This document shows positions 50,763-60,485 of a DNA stretch of 64,000 nt, piece after piece; position 1 is the stretch's first letter, and each line of letters begins with the position of its first letter. The translations under genes were made by a program, and so were the position numbers. Below the pieces are notes generated by a model. That model did not search any database and was not told the origin of the DNA. It saw only the letters and a list, made by a program, of their open reading frames with translations. This stretch comes from Anaeromicrobium sediminis (GTDB taxonomy: Bacteria; Bacillota; Clostridia; Peptostreptococcales; Thermotaleaceae): NCBI RefSeq assembly GCF_002270055.1, contig NZ_NIBG01000003.1, positions 1-64,000 of the forward strand, read 5' to 3'.

Positions 50763-51317
50763 ATGAAAAAAGCAGTATTTTTGGATAGAGATGGAGTTAT
50801 TATTGAAGATAATGGATATATAGAAGATATTGAAAAAGTTGATATATATCCATATACATTTGAAGCGCTAAAAAAATTACAAGAAGAATATTTACTATTT
50901 ATAGTGACAAATCAATCAGGTATAGGTAGAGGTCTTATAACTGAAGAAGGTGTGAAAAAGGTAAATGACTATATATTAGACAAGTTAAGTGAAAATGGAA
51001 TAAGTATTGAAGCCCTATATTGTTGTCCACATAGAACGGAGGATGGATGTGATTGCAAAAAACCAAAGCCTTACTTTATGAATAAAGCCATAAAAGAATG
51101 GAATATTGACATAAATAATTCATTTATGATAGGAGACCATGCATCTGATATTGAGTTTGCATCCAATGTGGGAGCAACGGGACTTTATGTACTTACAGGA
51201 CATGGAAGAAAACATTTAAAGGGATTAGATAGCACAGTGCAGATATATGAATCTCTAGTAGAGGCTGTGGATCATATAATGAGTGAAAGACATATAGAGC
51301 ATGTTTCCTCGAATTAA
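50763..51317 (+). CDS. HAD-IIIA phosphatase (GmhB-like)
   Basis: A 184-residue HAD phosphatase of the histidinol-phosphate/heptose-bisphosphate group. Motif I FLDRDGVI (residues 6-13), motif II TNQSGIGRG (about 50), the zinc-binding CCPHRTEDGCDCKKPKP (about 92-108) and motif IV MIGDHASDIEFA are complete. Family members remove the C7 phosphate of heptose bisphosphate; the true substrate in this organism is open because no other heptose genes are present. AAGGAG ribosome site. Confidence 0.9.
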   Translation: MKKAVFLDRDGVIIEDNGYIEDIEKVDIYPYTFEALKKLQEEYLLFIVTNQSGIGRGLITEEGVKKVNDYILDKLSENGISIEALYCCPHRTEDGCDCKKPKPYFMNKAIKEWNIDINNSFMIGDHASDIEFASNVGATGLYVLTGHGRKHLKGLDSTVQIYESLVEAVDHIMSERHIEHVSSN

Positions 51318-51340
51318 CATGATATCATAATTATAAAAAT

Positions 51341-51376
51341 ATAAAAAACTCACATAGTATTTAACGTGTGAGTTTT
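51341..51376 (+). terminator. Terminator after the HAD phosphatase gene
   Basis: Stem AAAAACTCACA / TGTGAGTTTTTT with T-tract. The following gap to 51716 is AT-rich and holds no element I can support except the AAGGAGG of the next gene. Confidence 0.88.
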
Positions 51377-51716
51377 TTATATTCTTATAGGTTTCTTAAA
51401 TTAAAACTCAAATTAATTTGGTTAGCAGAAGAAGAATATGAAATTCAAAAAATATGTTTATACATATTAAATGAGGGTATATTTCAAATGATAATAATTA
51501 TTATTCTATAAAAATAGAATATGATTTCCCATAGGATTCCCTTAAAATATATATTTTCTAAATTCCATATTAAATAGGATACTTTAAACAAAATGGGATC
51601 TTAAAATTGTGCCAATAAATATTATAAAAGAATATGGTAAGCGTAGAGAGAAAAAAGGGAATGAGATAGATAATGTGTTAAAAAATAAAGATATTAATAT
51701 TTAAGGAGGATTAATA

Positions 51717-53051
51717 ATGAGTAAAATTGTTTTAGTTGGAGCCAATCATGCGGGAACAGCTGCTGTAAATACTATTTTGGATAATTATGAAAATAATGAA
51801 GTGGTTGTATTTGATAGAAATTCAAATATTAGTTTTTTAGGTTGTGGAATGGCACTATGGATAGGAGAACAAATAAAAGGACCAGAAGGACTTTTTTATA
51901 TGACTAAAGAAAGAATAGAAGAAAAAGGTGCTAAGGTTCATTTAGAAACTGAAATACAACATATCGATTTTGAGAAAAAAGTAGTAAAAGCTGTTAACAA
52001 AAATGGTGAAGTAATAAATGAAACCTATGACAAATTAATCTTAGCAACAGGATCGTTACCTATTAGTCCTAAGATAAAGGGAAGTAATCTTGAAAATGTT
52101 CAATTTGTAAAATTATATCAGGATGCTCAAAAAGCAATAGAACTTCTTCCTAATAAAGACATAAAAAGAGTTGCAGTAGTTGGTGCAGGGTATATAGGAG
52201 TTGAACTTGCAGAAGCTTTTCAACGTTGCGGTAAAAAGGTTACATTAATAGATGCTGCAGAGTCATGCTTAACAAGATATTATGATAGCGAATTTAGAAA
52301 GAAAATGGAAGATAACTTAAGAAACAAGGGAATTGATTTACAGTTTAATCAAATGGTATCAGAGATAAAAGGTGATACAAAGGTAGAAGGGGTATTAACT
52401 GATAAAGGTGAGTATGATGTAGATATGGTTGTTTTAGCAATAGGATTTAGACCAAATACAGATATTGCCAAAGATTCTCTAGAAACATTTAAAAATGGTG
52501 CATATAAAGTTAACTTAAATCAACAAACAAGTAAAGAGGATGTATATGCAATTGGTGATTGTGCTACAGTTTATGATAATTCCATACAAGATACAAACTA
52601 TATAGCTCTTGCAACAAATGCTGTAAGAAGTGGTATAGTAGCAGGACATAATGTTTGCGGAACTAAATTAGAATCAATAGGTGTTCAAGGATCAAACGGT
52701 ATTAGTATCTATGATTTAAAAATGGTATCTACAGGTATGACTCTAGAAGTAGCTAAGAGCCGTGGATACGATGCTGAATCTGCTGATTGGGCAGATTTAC
52801 AAAAACCAGAATTTATAGAGGATGACAATACGGAAGTTATGGTGAAAATCGTGTATGATAAGGCTACAAGACGTATTTTAGGAGCTCAAATGGCATCTAG
52901 TATAGATATATCTATGGGGATACACATGTTTTCTTTAGCAATACAAGAGCAATTAACAATTGATAAGCTCAAATTATTAGATATTTTCTTCTTACCTCAT
53001 TTCAATAAACCATATAATTATATCACAATGGCAGCATTATCTGCTAAGTAG
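51717..53051 (+). CDS. nox: FAD-dependent NADH oxidase (Nox-2 type) / CoA-disulfide reductase family
   Basis: A 444-residue flavoprotein of the pyridine nucleotide-disulfide family. N-terminal FAD motif [13 protein letters not shown], single redox-active Cys in [12 protein letters not shown] (about residue 43), ATGS, NADH-binding [13 protein letters not shown] and the second FAD motif YAIGDCATV. Close relatives reduce oxygen to water with NADH using a Cys-sulfenic acid. It probably scavenges oxygen, in line with the rubrerythrin genes. CoA-disulfide reductase activity is an alternative. Confidence 0.9.
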   Translation: MSKIVLVGANHAGTAAVNTILDNYENNEVVVFDRNSNISFLGCGMALWIGEQIKGPEGLFYMTKERIEEKGAKVHLETEIQHIDFEKKVVKAVNKNGEVINETYDKLILATGSLPISPKIKGSNLENVQFVKLYQDAQKAIELLPNKDIKRVAVVGAGYIGVELAEAFQRCGKKVTLIDAAESCLTRYYDSEFRKKMEDNLRNKGIDLQFNQMVSEIKGDTKVEGVLTDKGEYDVDMVVLAIGFRPNTDIAKDSLETFKNGAYKVNLNQQTSKEDVYAIGDCATVYDNSIQDTNYIALATNAVRSGIVAGHNVCGTKLESIGVQGSNGISIYDLKMVSTGMTLEVAKSRGYDAESADWADLQKPEFIEDDNTEVMVKIVYDKATRRILGAQMASSIDISMGIHMFSLAIQEQLTIDKLKLLDIFFLPHFNKPYNYITMAALSAK

Positions 53052-53059
53052 TATAAAGA

Positions 53060-53089
53060 AACTCTGCATAATATTATGCAGAGTTTTTA
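53060..53089 (+). terminator. Terminator after nox
   Basis: Stem AAACTCTGCATAA / TTATGCAGAGTTT with T-tract. Confidence 0.9.
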
Positions 53090-53133
53090 TATATAAAATA
53101 TTACTTATAAATCAGAGAATTTTTTATAGAATC

Positions 53134-54195
53134 TTATGCTATAAGAGGTCTTTTAACAGATGTTTCACAATCCTCTGAATCATATTCAAATCCGATCTCA
53201 CCAATATATGAAGCTAAATCAATTACACGGCAAGAGTATCCCCATTCATTATCATACCATGCAACAACTTTAACCATATTCTTTCCTGTTATCATAGTAG
53301 ATAAACCATCTACGATAGACGAACGATAATCCTTTTTATAATCTATTGAAACTAATGGTTCTTGTGAATATCCAAGTATTCCATGAAGAGGACCTGCTGC
53401 TGCTGCTTTTAATTTTTTGTTTACTTCTTCAGCAGTAGTTGATTTTTCTAATTCAACTACTAAATCTACTACTGAAACTACAGGAATCGGTACTCTCATA
53501 GCCATACCATTCATTTTACCTTCTAAGGTTGGCAATACTTTTGCTACTGCTTTTGCTGCACCTGTTGTTGTAGGAATAACAGACTGTGCTGCCGCTCTTG
53601 CTCTTCTTAAATCCTTATGTGGTAAATCTAATACATTTTGATCATTTGTATAAGCATGAACAGTTGTCATTAAGCCATTTACGATTGTAAATTCATCATC
53701 AAGTATTTTTGCAACTGGTGCTAAACAATTTGTTGTACATGATGCGTTTGATACAACATGATGTTTTGCAGGATCATACTCCATATGATTTACACCCATA
53801 ACAAGTGTTTTATCTTCATTTTGTCCAGGTGCAGTAATAATTACTTTTTTTGCACCTGCTTGAATATGCTTTTGACAATCTTCTTTACTTCTAAATTTTC
53901 CAGTTGCTTCAATTACAATATCTACTCCTAATTCTTTCCAAGGAATTTGAGCAGGATCTCTATGTGCTGTAAATACGATTTCTTTATCTCCTATTATAAT
54001 TGAATTTTCAGTAGCCTTTACTTCTTGAGGCAAAATACCATATAAAGAGTCATATTTAAATATATGTGCATGCTTTTCAGGTCCACTAGTACTATTGATT
54101 GCAACAATATCTATACCTTGATTTCTTTCTAACCATGCTCTTAATACATTCTTTCCAATTCTACCAAAACCATTAATACCTACTTTTATTGACAT
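53134..54195 (-). CDS. gap: Glyceraldehyde-3-phosphate dehydrogenase
   Basis: A 353-residue phosphorylating GAPDH. NAD-binding NGFGRIGKNVLRAW at the N-terminus, catalytic Cys in SNASCTTNCLAPV (about residue 153), HAYTNDQ, RAAAQSVIPTTTGAAKA and WYDNEWGYS. It carries a C-terminal extension of about 15 residues (EDCETSVKRPLIA) beyond the usual end. It is monocistronic, unlike the common gap-pgk-tpi cluster. The 30-250 bases upstream hold a tandem duplication described separately. Confidence 0.96.
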   Translation of the reverse strand: MSIKVGINGFGRIGKNVLRAWLERNQGIDIVAINSTSGPEKHAHIFKYDSLYGILPQEVKATENSIIIGDKEIVFTAHRDPAQIPWKELGVDIVIEATGKFRSKEDCQKHIQAGAKKVIITAPGQNEDKTLVMGVNHMEYDPAKHHVVSNASCTTNCLAPVAKILDDEFTIVNGLMTTVHAYTNDQNVLDLPHKDLRRARAAAQSVIPTTTGAAKAVAKVLPTLEGKMNGMAMRVPIPVVSVVDLVVELEKSTTAEEVNKKLKAAAAGPLHGILGYSQEPLVSIDYKKDYRSSIVDGLSTMITGKNMVKVVAWYDNEWGYSCRVIDLASYIGEIGFEYDSEDCETSVKRPLIA

Positions 54196-54225
54196 GTCAT
54201 GTACCCCCTGTTATTAAATATATGT

Positions 54226-54448
54226 ATACATACACTGAATTGTATGTAATATTTGTTGAATGTGTTATACTACATGAAGATAATAACACATTTAATATTA
54301 TTTGTATACATTATTATATGTTTTTTATTAAAAAATGTATTATGTATACTGAATTGTATGTAATACTTAGCATATGTGTTATGCTACATCGAGATGGTAA
54401 CACAGATAATATTATTTGTATATAGTATTATATTTTTTTATTAAAAAA
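54226..54448. repeat. Tandem duplication of about 114 bp with conserved inverted repeats, upstream of gap
   Basis: Two imperfect copies (54226-54335 and 54340-54448). Each contains CTGAATTGTATGTAATA, a 30-base inverted repeat TGTGTTA...TAACACA (54261-54290 and 54375-54404) and ATAATATTATTTGTATA. Bases between the arms differ but the arms are intact. In copy 1 TACATAC / GTATGTA forms a second inverted repeat. They lie 30-250 bases before the gap start, consistent with paired operators. Confidence 0.75.
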
Positions 54449-54480
54449 GGCAGATATCAACATGATATCTGCCTTTTTAG
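54446..54480. terminator. Terminator of the radical SAM operon
   Basis: Stem AAAAAGGCAGATATCA / TGATATCTGCCTTTTT, symmetrical. The last gene's stop codon lies at its edge on the minus strand. Confidence 0.92.
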
Positions 54481-55850
54481 CTTTTAGAATTTTTCGCCAT
54501 TAGTTTTAAATATTTAATTAATAGATTAAAGGAACCTTGGGATAATCGTATAACCCTTCCAATGCCAAATTTTTTTACCATATAAAAAACATTGTTAGTA
54601 AATAAATTTATATAGAAATTAGTCTTTAGAGTTTCTAAATAATAAGAGCTTAAAGACATATTTGATGGTCTTATGGTTATTTGACCAAAACTCCAACTCT
54701 CATAATCATCCTTTTTAACTAACAATCTATCTTCATATTCCTTATATAAAGGCAGATTTGGGAAAGGAGTTAAGGGGCTAAAGCTTGAAACTTGAGGAGA
54801 TAGTAATTTGATATATTGTCTAAAACCTTTAAAATCTTCTTTAGTCCAATCGGGATGAACCATGAAGGATGCCCATACATCCACATTTATACTTTTTAAA
54901 AATCTAGAGGCTTCCAAATTATCATCTATGGTAGATTTTTTCTCATAATACTCAAGTTCATCAGATTTAAAGGTTTCATATCCTACTAAGAGGGCAACTA
55001 GGCCATTATCTTTAAATCTCTTTACCGTCTCTTTATTTTCCAATATGCTATGAACAGAAGCATAACAGATAAATTTTTTATTTATCTTTTCATCTTCTAA
55101 AAAATTGCAAATTTCATTTATTCTTTCGCTATTATGCAGGAAGTCATTGTCGAATACCATTACATAATCTTCTTTTATATTTCTTATATCTTCTTTTACC
55201 ATATCCATAGGGAAGTATTCTTCCGCATGGCCTTCTATCCTCCAGCGAAGGCAAAATCTACAGGTCTTAGCACATCCCCTACTAGTACCCATAATGGCAG
55301 TTGGTTTATATCCAAAATAAGAATAATTATGTCTATATTTTTGAGTAGATTTCCTATTAGGAAGGATATATTCATTTACTCCAGGCACCTTAGAATCTTC
55401 ATAATTTCTAGATTTACTTAAAACTCCATCTATAAGAGGGATTTCACAAACTTTTTCTATCTCCCCATATAATTTTAATAGATTCTTTTCATTACTATAT
55501 TTCATAATATGGTCCATGGATGAATCCATAAAGGCACCAGGATTTAAGTAAGCTTGGGTACCGCCTACTATGGTTACTATGGAATTATTTAATTCTTTTA
55601 TTTGTCTACTTATACTTAAAACCTTAATCACATCTATACAAAGACTGGTTATGGCAATTACTTGGGGCTTATAAGCCCTAATTTTTTCATCTAAAGGCAT
55701 ATTATCAGCCATCATATCAAATATTTCAACTTCGTATTTATCTTCTAAGACCTTATATACCATTTCAAGGCCAATGGGCTCACTGTACATGAACTCTCCA
55801 AGGGCTATGGCCTTTTTTATTCTTGGGGGTCTTACTAAAAGGACTCTCAT
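54477..55850 (-). CDS. Cobalamin-binding-type radical SAM protein D (last gene of the cluster)
   Basis: A 457-residue radical SAM protein. Residues 1-140 form a Rossmann-type, B12-binding-like domain (VLLVRPPR, IVTIVGGTQAYLNP) without the classical DxHxxG. The radical SAM Cys are C193, C197 and C200 (GCAKTCRFC). It shares with the proteins at 57182 and 59181 an EPIGLE/EPLELE segment near residue 24, a PNRKS..KYR block just before the cluster motif, and the closing part SPLTPFPNLPLYKEY. The last 60 residues have a possible amphipathic or membrane-touching helix. Function unknown; class B methylation or a radical C-C reaction are options. AGGAGGTG site. Confidence 0.88.
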   Translation of the reverse strand: MRVLLVRPPRIKKAIALGEFMYSEPIGLEMVYKVLEDKYEVEIFDMMADNMPLDEKIRAYKPQVIAITSLCIDVIKVLSISRQIKELNNSIVTIVGGTQAYLNPGAFMDSSMDHIMKYSNEKNLLKLYGEIEKVCEIPLIDGVLSKSRNYEDSKVPGVNEYILPNRKSTQKYRHNYSYFGYKPTAIMGTSRGCAKTCRFCLRWRIEGHAEEYFPMDMVKEDIRNIKEDYVMVFDNDFLHNSERINEICNFLEDEKINKKFICYASVHSILENKETVKRFKDNGLVALLVGYETFKSDELEYYEKKSTIDDNLEASRFLKSINVDVWASFMVHPDWTKEDFKGFRQYIKLLSPQVSSFSPLTPFPNLPLYKEYEDRLLVKKDDYESWSFGQITIRPSNMSLSSYYLETLKTNFYINLFTNNVFYMVKKFGIGRVIRLSQGSFNLLIKYLKLMAKNSKS

Positions 55851-55860
55851 CGGTCACCTC

Positions 55861-57180
55861 CTAAAAAATATTAGGTGTTATTTTTTTCTTTATTTGATAT
55901 CTGTAAAAGAGATTCACCAGGAAATAAAATAAGTATTTATCCATTCTTTTAAAAAAGTCACTTCTAAAAATAGTTCTATTAAATATGGACTTAAAAGAAA
56001 ATACCCTATTATACAATTCCCAATAGGCTTTTGTTAACTCTTTTGGACTCATATGCTTAGGTATATGGACTGCCTGAGAGCCATCATAGGAATAGATATC
56101 ATCTATATAAATGCGATTTTCTCTTTTCATTTCATCATAATATTTAGTTCCAGGTATGGGTGTTAATATATAAAATCTAGGAACTACTATTTTATTATCT
56201 TCAATAAATTTTGCCGTATCATGTATGGACTGCAATGTATCTCCATCGGCTCCAACAACCATTTCTGTAGATACATCTATACCTGCATTTTGAATATTTT
56301 TAATTAGCTTAGAGTAGTCCCAAGGCTTTGCCCAGCATTTATCCATAAATTTTAAACTTTCATAGTTTATACTTTCAAGGCCAAAGCTTAAGGCTATACA
56401 TCCACTATCATACAATAATTTTAAAAGATCCTTGTCTTCTCCTACTTTGATGGAACATTGGGAGAGCCATTTCATATCTAGTTTTTTTATTTCTCTACAA
56501 AATTCTTCTAAATATTTTCTATCAGATATAATATTGTCATCTAACAATAAGAATTTTTTAAAGCCTAAATCCTTTACTTGTTTTATATCCCTAATAACTT
56601 CATCTAAGGGCCTCTTTAAATAGGAGTTTTTATAAAGGCAGTAAACGGAACAAAAGCTACAGGAATTTGGACAACCTCGTCCTGCTTGAACTGGTAAAAA
56701 ATCTCCTATATTTTTATTCATTATTAAATCAAAGCGGGGCGGTGGAGTAGATAAACTAGTTAAATTCTTTTGATAGAACTTTTTAAGCTGTCCTTTCTCA
56801 AAATCCCTTATGGCTTCACTCCAAACCAATTCTCCATCTCCAATTATGACACTATCACAGTATTTAATGGCTTCCTCATTCATTAAGCTTGCCATATATC
56901 CGCCAAGGATTACTGTCTTACTCCTTTTCCTAAACTCCTTAGCAATATCTATAGACCTTATTATGGCATGTCCCATACTTCCTATGGCTATTAAAGATGC
57001 ATCCGTATGAAAGGGGATATCTTCTATGGTCTCAAGGCAAATTTCCACTTCCCAATCAGAGGGAGTTAGACTAGCTAAAAGGGGCATGGCTAAACCAACA
57101 AAATATAATTTAGACTTTTTAATAGGCTCCCTATTAGAATCATAAGGAGTTGACTGTATTAAAAGGATTTTTTTCTTCAT
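55861..57180 (-). CDS. Cobalamin-binding-type radical SAM protein C
   Basis: A 439-residue protein from the ATG at 57180 (site AAGGGGTG); a GTG 9 bases earlier is less likely because it would lie in that site. B12-binding-like domain at residues 1-140 (ILLIQSTPYDSN, SLIAIGSMGHAI, VILGGYMAS), then the radical SAM Cys C170, C174 and C177 (GCPNSCSFC), LLLDDNIISDRKYLEEFC and VGADGDTLQSIHDTAKFI. It is not as close to the other three and resembles the HpnJ/BchE-like branch of B12-radical SAM proteins. A Phe/Tyr-rich C-terminus could touch the membrane. Confidence 0.88.
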   Translation of the reverse strand: MKKKILLIQSTPYDSNREPIKKSKLYFVGLAMPLLASLTPSDWEVEICLETIEDIPFHTDASLIAIGSMGHAIIRSIDIAKEFRKRSKTVILGGYMASLMNEEAIKYCDSVIIGDGELVWSEAIRDFEKGQLKKFYQKNLTSLSTPPPRFDLIMNKNIGDFLPVQAGRGCPNSCSFCSVYCLYKNSYLKRPLDEVIRDIKQVKDLGFKKFLLLDDNIISDRKYLEEFCREIKKLDMKWLSQCSIKVGEDKDLLKLLYDSGCIALSFGLESINYESLKFMDKCWAKPWDYSKLIKNIQNAGIDVSTEMVVGADGDTLQSIHDTAKFIEDNKIVVPRFYILTPIPGTKYYDEMKRENRIYIDDIYSYDGSQAVHIPKHMSPKELTKAYWELYNRVFSFKSIFNRTIFRSDFFKRMDKYLFYFLVNLFYRYQIKKKITPNIF

Positions 57181-57181
57181 C

Positions 57182-58552
57182 TTAAACACCCCTTATAACT
57201 TTCTTTATATACTGCATAATTACTAGGGAACTTCCAATAAACATTTTGAAATTTTCTTTGAAAGCATATTTTTTTAAGAGCCTCATAGTATTTTTAGGCC
57301 TCATGGTAACCCTATAATAGGTTTTTATTGTTTCCATATAAAATTCCCTTATGGAAAGATGCTTAGGTCTTAATACTAGATGGGCTAGATCCCATTTTTC
57401 AAATTCATTTTCATCTATAATAAAGTCTTTTTTATAATCATCATAAATGGCTGTACCCTTTAAGGGGGTTAAAGGTTGCAAATTTATGAATGTAAGATTA
57501 AGTCCTATAAGCCAATTGGCCAAATCCTTAAAATCGGATTTAGTATAATCTAAAGGTAAAATTAAGGTGGCGTAAGTTTCCACATCATATTTTTGTAGTA
57601 TTTTTATGGCTCTTTCATTTATATGAATATTAGTTTTTTTATTGTATTTTTCCAGATCCGTTTCCCTAAAGGACTCAATGCCTACAATTACAGCCCTGAG
57701 ACCTAGAGATGAAAATCGTCTTATTAAATCTTCATTTGAGCTTATGAAGTCCGCCCTACCATATACTAGATAATTCTTTTTTATATTTTCCGCCTCTAAT
57801 CTATCACAAAAGTCTTCTATACGATTTTTATCTGCTAAAAAATCATCATCTACTATATATATTTCATCTTCTGGGATACTTTTTAATTCATCTATAACAG
57901 AGGAAAGGGGCCTTTTAAAATAAGCACCATCTGTTATTTCTTTGCAAAAACAAAAGCTGCAATTATAGGGACAACCAAAGGATGTCTTTATTAAAGAACA
58001 GGGATTATGGAACATATAATAATAATGTTTTCTGTACTTAGAAACACTTTTTCTATTGGGAAAGTTATAGTTAAACTCCATTTTTTTAACTACAGGCTTA
58101 TTAGGACCATAGATTCCATCTATATGATTAAAACTAGTATTATTAACTATACTTTCAACTATTTCATTGAAGGTGTCTATTCCGTTAGCCCTAATAATAA
58201 AATCTATATTATCATCTAAAAAATCCTCTGGCACTACTTCGGCGTGGACTCCACCTACGGCTATATAGGTGTCTTTTTTTATGAATTTTATTTCCCGGGC
58301 ATAATTTTTAATTATATTCACATGGCTTATGTAGCCTGTAAAGGCTACTAGGGTAGGATTGTACTTTTTTATAAAATAATCCATAGATTTTTTCTCTATT
58401 ATCATATCTATAATATGAACCTTTACCTTATTTATTAAATGGCATGGAATATTAGAGTATAAGTATTCTAATTCTAAGGGTTCACATATCATGACATGTT
58501 GTAGTCCTATAGTTTCTTTATGAGGTTTTGGTCTTATTAGTAGTATATTCAT
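57182..58552 (-). CDS. Cobalamin-binding-type radical SAM protein B
   Basis: A 456-residue protein. B12-binding-like domain (NILLIRPKP, TLVAFTGYISHVNI, YIAVGGVHAEVVPEDF) at 1-140, cluster Cys C194, C198 and C201 (GCPYNCSFC), with one further Cys two residues on (FCFCKE). IVDDDFLADKNRIEDFCDRL follows. It is a clear paralogue of protein A at 59181, with the same FCxCK feature and RADFISSN block. Its stop is one base before the next gene's start. Confidence 0.88.
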   Translation of the reverse strand: MNILLIRPKPHKETIGLQHVMICEPLELEYLYSNIPCHLINKVKVHIIDMIIEKKSMDYFIKKYNPTLVAFTGYISHVNIIKNYAREIKFIKKDTYIAVGGVHAEVVPEDFLDDNIDFIIRANGIDTFNEIVESIVNNTSFNHIDGIYGPNKPVVKKMEFNYNFPNRKSVSKYRKHYYYMFHNPCSLIKTSFGCPYNCSFCFCKEITDGAYFKRPLSSVIDELKSIPEDEIYIVDDDFLADKNRIEDFCDRLEAENIKKNYLVYGRADFISSNEDLIRRFSSLGLRAVIVGIESFRETDLEKYNKKTNIHINERAIKILQKYDVETYATLILPLDYTKSDFKDLANWLIGLNLTFINLQPLTPLKGTAIYDDYKKDFIIDENEFEKWDLAHLVLRPKHLSIREFYMETIKTYYRVTMRPKNTMRLLKKYAFKENFKMFIGSSLVIMQYIKKVIRGV

Positions 58553-58564
58553 AGGCTCACCCCA

Positions 58565-59179
58565 TTAAATCTTTCTTAGTACAAAGAGTACTATGGATGG
58601 CATGAAAGATTTCTCCTTTATGATTTCTACTTTTTCTAGTTCAAATAAATCCTTTGATAAAAGTCTTATATTATTAATACTTAAATACTGGGCTTTACCC
58701 GTAGTGAATTTTACGAAAAAAAGAGCTAATTTATCATAAAAACTATTTTCGCTGGCCTGAGCTAATAATAAAGTTCCATCTTCTTTTAACACCCTATGAA
58801 ACTTTTTTAATATTTCTCTCTTATTCTTATAATAGGGAAAAGAATGGCTGCATAATATATAATCCATATTAGAATAATGTTTATCTACATGAGATACATC
58901 CATATTTTCGTAATTAATGGTAGAGTCCATATGCTTTGCTCTTTTTATCATGTAAGGAGAATAGTCTATTCCGTACAGGTTTAAATTAATAAAATTAAAT
59001 TTATCTTTTATATCCCTTAAAAGCTCTCCTATACCACATCCAGCATCTAATATATTAAAATTTTCATCTATTTTTAAGTTGTCTATTATTTTATTTCTAG
59101 TGGGAGTCAATGAATATTTTTGAACCCATAATTTATCATAATACTTGGCCCAAAAATCCCACATGAATTTTAAACTCAT
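58565..59179 (-). CDS. SAM-dependent methyltransferase of the radical SAM cluster
   Basis: A 204-residue class I methyltransferase. Motif I ILDAGCGIGELL (about residues 43-54), GIDYSPYMIKRA (acidic ribose binder), MDYILCSHSFPYY and VLKEDGTLLLAQAS are typical. No substrate-specific motif. It is embedded in the operon between radical SAM proteins A and B (gaps 1 and 12 bases), so it should act on the same product, for example O- or N-methylation. Confidence 0.9.
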   Translation of the reverse strand: MSLKFMWDFWAKYYDKLWVQKYSLTPTRNKIIDNLKIDENFNILDAGCGIGELLRDIKDKFNFINLNLYGIDYSPYMIKRAKHMDSTINYENMDVSHVDKHYSNMDYILCSHSFPYYKNKREILKKFHRVLKEDGTLLLAQASENSFYDKLALFFVKFTTGKAQYLSINNIRLLSKDLFELEKVEIIKEKSFMPSIVLFVLRKI

Positions 59180-59180
59180 A

Positions 59181-60482
59181 TTAATTACCTCTCAATCTAT
59201 TAAATAAAAACTTCATGTAATTACTACTATAAAAGAGTTGAAGTACATAGGTTTTATAAAACTTCCATAGGAACCTACCCCTAGATAAATGGATAGGTTT
59301 TATTAATAAATTTAAAAAATCAAATTTCTCATAGGATACATTATCCATTAAATCCTTGTACTCCTCATAAATTTCAGTACCCTTCATGGGAGTAAAGATT
59401 GATAGGGTATAGGTTTTTAGTTTATATTTCCTAATGAAATTTCGTAGGGTTTTAAAATCTTCCCTAGTATAATTGTGATTGACTATGAAAAGGGCCGTAA
59501 GGTTTATATTATAATTTTTTAGTATTTCTATAGTGCGTATATTCTCATTAATAGTTAGACTTTTATTATAGGAATTTAGTTCAGAGGTACTTACGGCTTC
59601 CATTCCCACTATGAAATCTATAAATCCTAAAGTAGATAATCTCTTAATTATATTAGGATTAGAACTTATAAAATCTGCCCTAGAATAGGCTATAAACTTC
59701 TTGCTTATATTAGATTTTTCTAATTGATCACAAAAGTCCATAACCCTATTTTTATCTACTAAAAAGGTATCATCAACTATCCAAATATAATCACTAGTAA
59801 TACTTTTTATCTCATCTAATATATGTTCATTACTACGAGTTATATAATGACCCTCGTTTAATAATTTACAATAACAAAAATTACAGCTAAAGGGGCAGGA
59901 ATGGGAGGCCTTTAAAAGGGCCATATTATTATAATTTAAATATTTTGTTTTATGTTTATACTTATTAAAAAACTTCCTATTAGGCACATAGTCTTCCCAA
60001 TACTGTACTTTAAAGGAATCATTTATTACCCACTCACCATTTTCCTTAAAAATTATACCATCTACATTACTCATACTTTTCTTTTCTCTTATGTTTAAAA
60101 TTAACTTTTTAAAGGATAGAAGACTGGGAGAATTAACTATATAGTCTATATAATCACACAGAAAATCATCATAGTTTATTTGAGCATAGACCCCTCCAAC
60201 TATAATCTTTATATTAGGAAAGTTCTCCTTTATCCATTTAGCCCTATTAATAATAATGTCAGTAGCCGTAACATATCCTGTTAGATATACTATGTGGGGA
60301 TTAAACTCTTTTATATAATCTTTGTATGACTTCTTAATAAATAGGGAGTCATGGATTAAACTAGGAATGTTTATCTCATCTAATACACTTTGTAAATATG
60401 CCAATTCCAATGGTTCTGTCACCACTGGCTCAAAATAAGAAAAAAGAGTTTTTTTATGACATTTTAAAAGAATTACTTTCAT
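59181..60482 (-). CDS. Cobalamin-binding-type radical SAM protein A
   Basis: A 433-residue protein. N-terminal B12-binding-like domain (VILLKCHKK, HIVYLTGYVTATDI, IKIIVGGVYAQINYDDF), cluster Cys C196, C200 and C203 (SCPFSCNFC) plus an extra Cys (FCYCK), then IVDDTFLVDKNRVMDFCDQL. Closest relative in the window is protein B. The usual Gly before the first cluster Cys (GC) is Ser here (SHSC). AAGGAG ribosome site; three bases after the acyltransferase-like gene. Confidence 0.88.
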   Translation of the reverse strand: MKVILLKCHKKTLFSYFEPVVTEPLELAYLQSVLDEINIPSLIHDSLFIKKSYKDYIKEFNPHIVYLTGYVTATDIIINRAKWIKENFPNIKIIVGGVYAQINYDDFLCDYIDYIVNSPSLLSFKKLILNIREKKSMSNVDGIIFKENGEWVINDSFKVQYWEDYVPNRKFFNKYKHKTKYLNYNNMALLKASHSCPFSCNFCYCKLLNEGHYITRSNEHILDEIKSITSDYIWIVDDTFLVDKNRVMDFCDQLEKSNISKKFIAYSRADFISSNPNIIKRLSTLGFIDFIVGMEAVSTSELNSYNKSLTINENIRTIEILKNYNINLTALFIVNHNYTREDFKTLRNFIRKYKLKTYTLSIFTPMKGTEIYEEYKDLMDNVSYEKFDFLNLLIKPIHLSRGRFLWKFYKTYVLQLFYSSNYMKFLFNRLRGN

Positions 60483-60485
60483 AGG

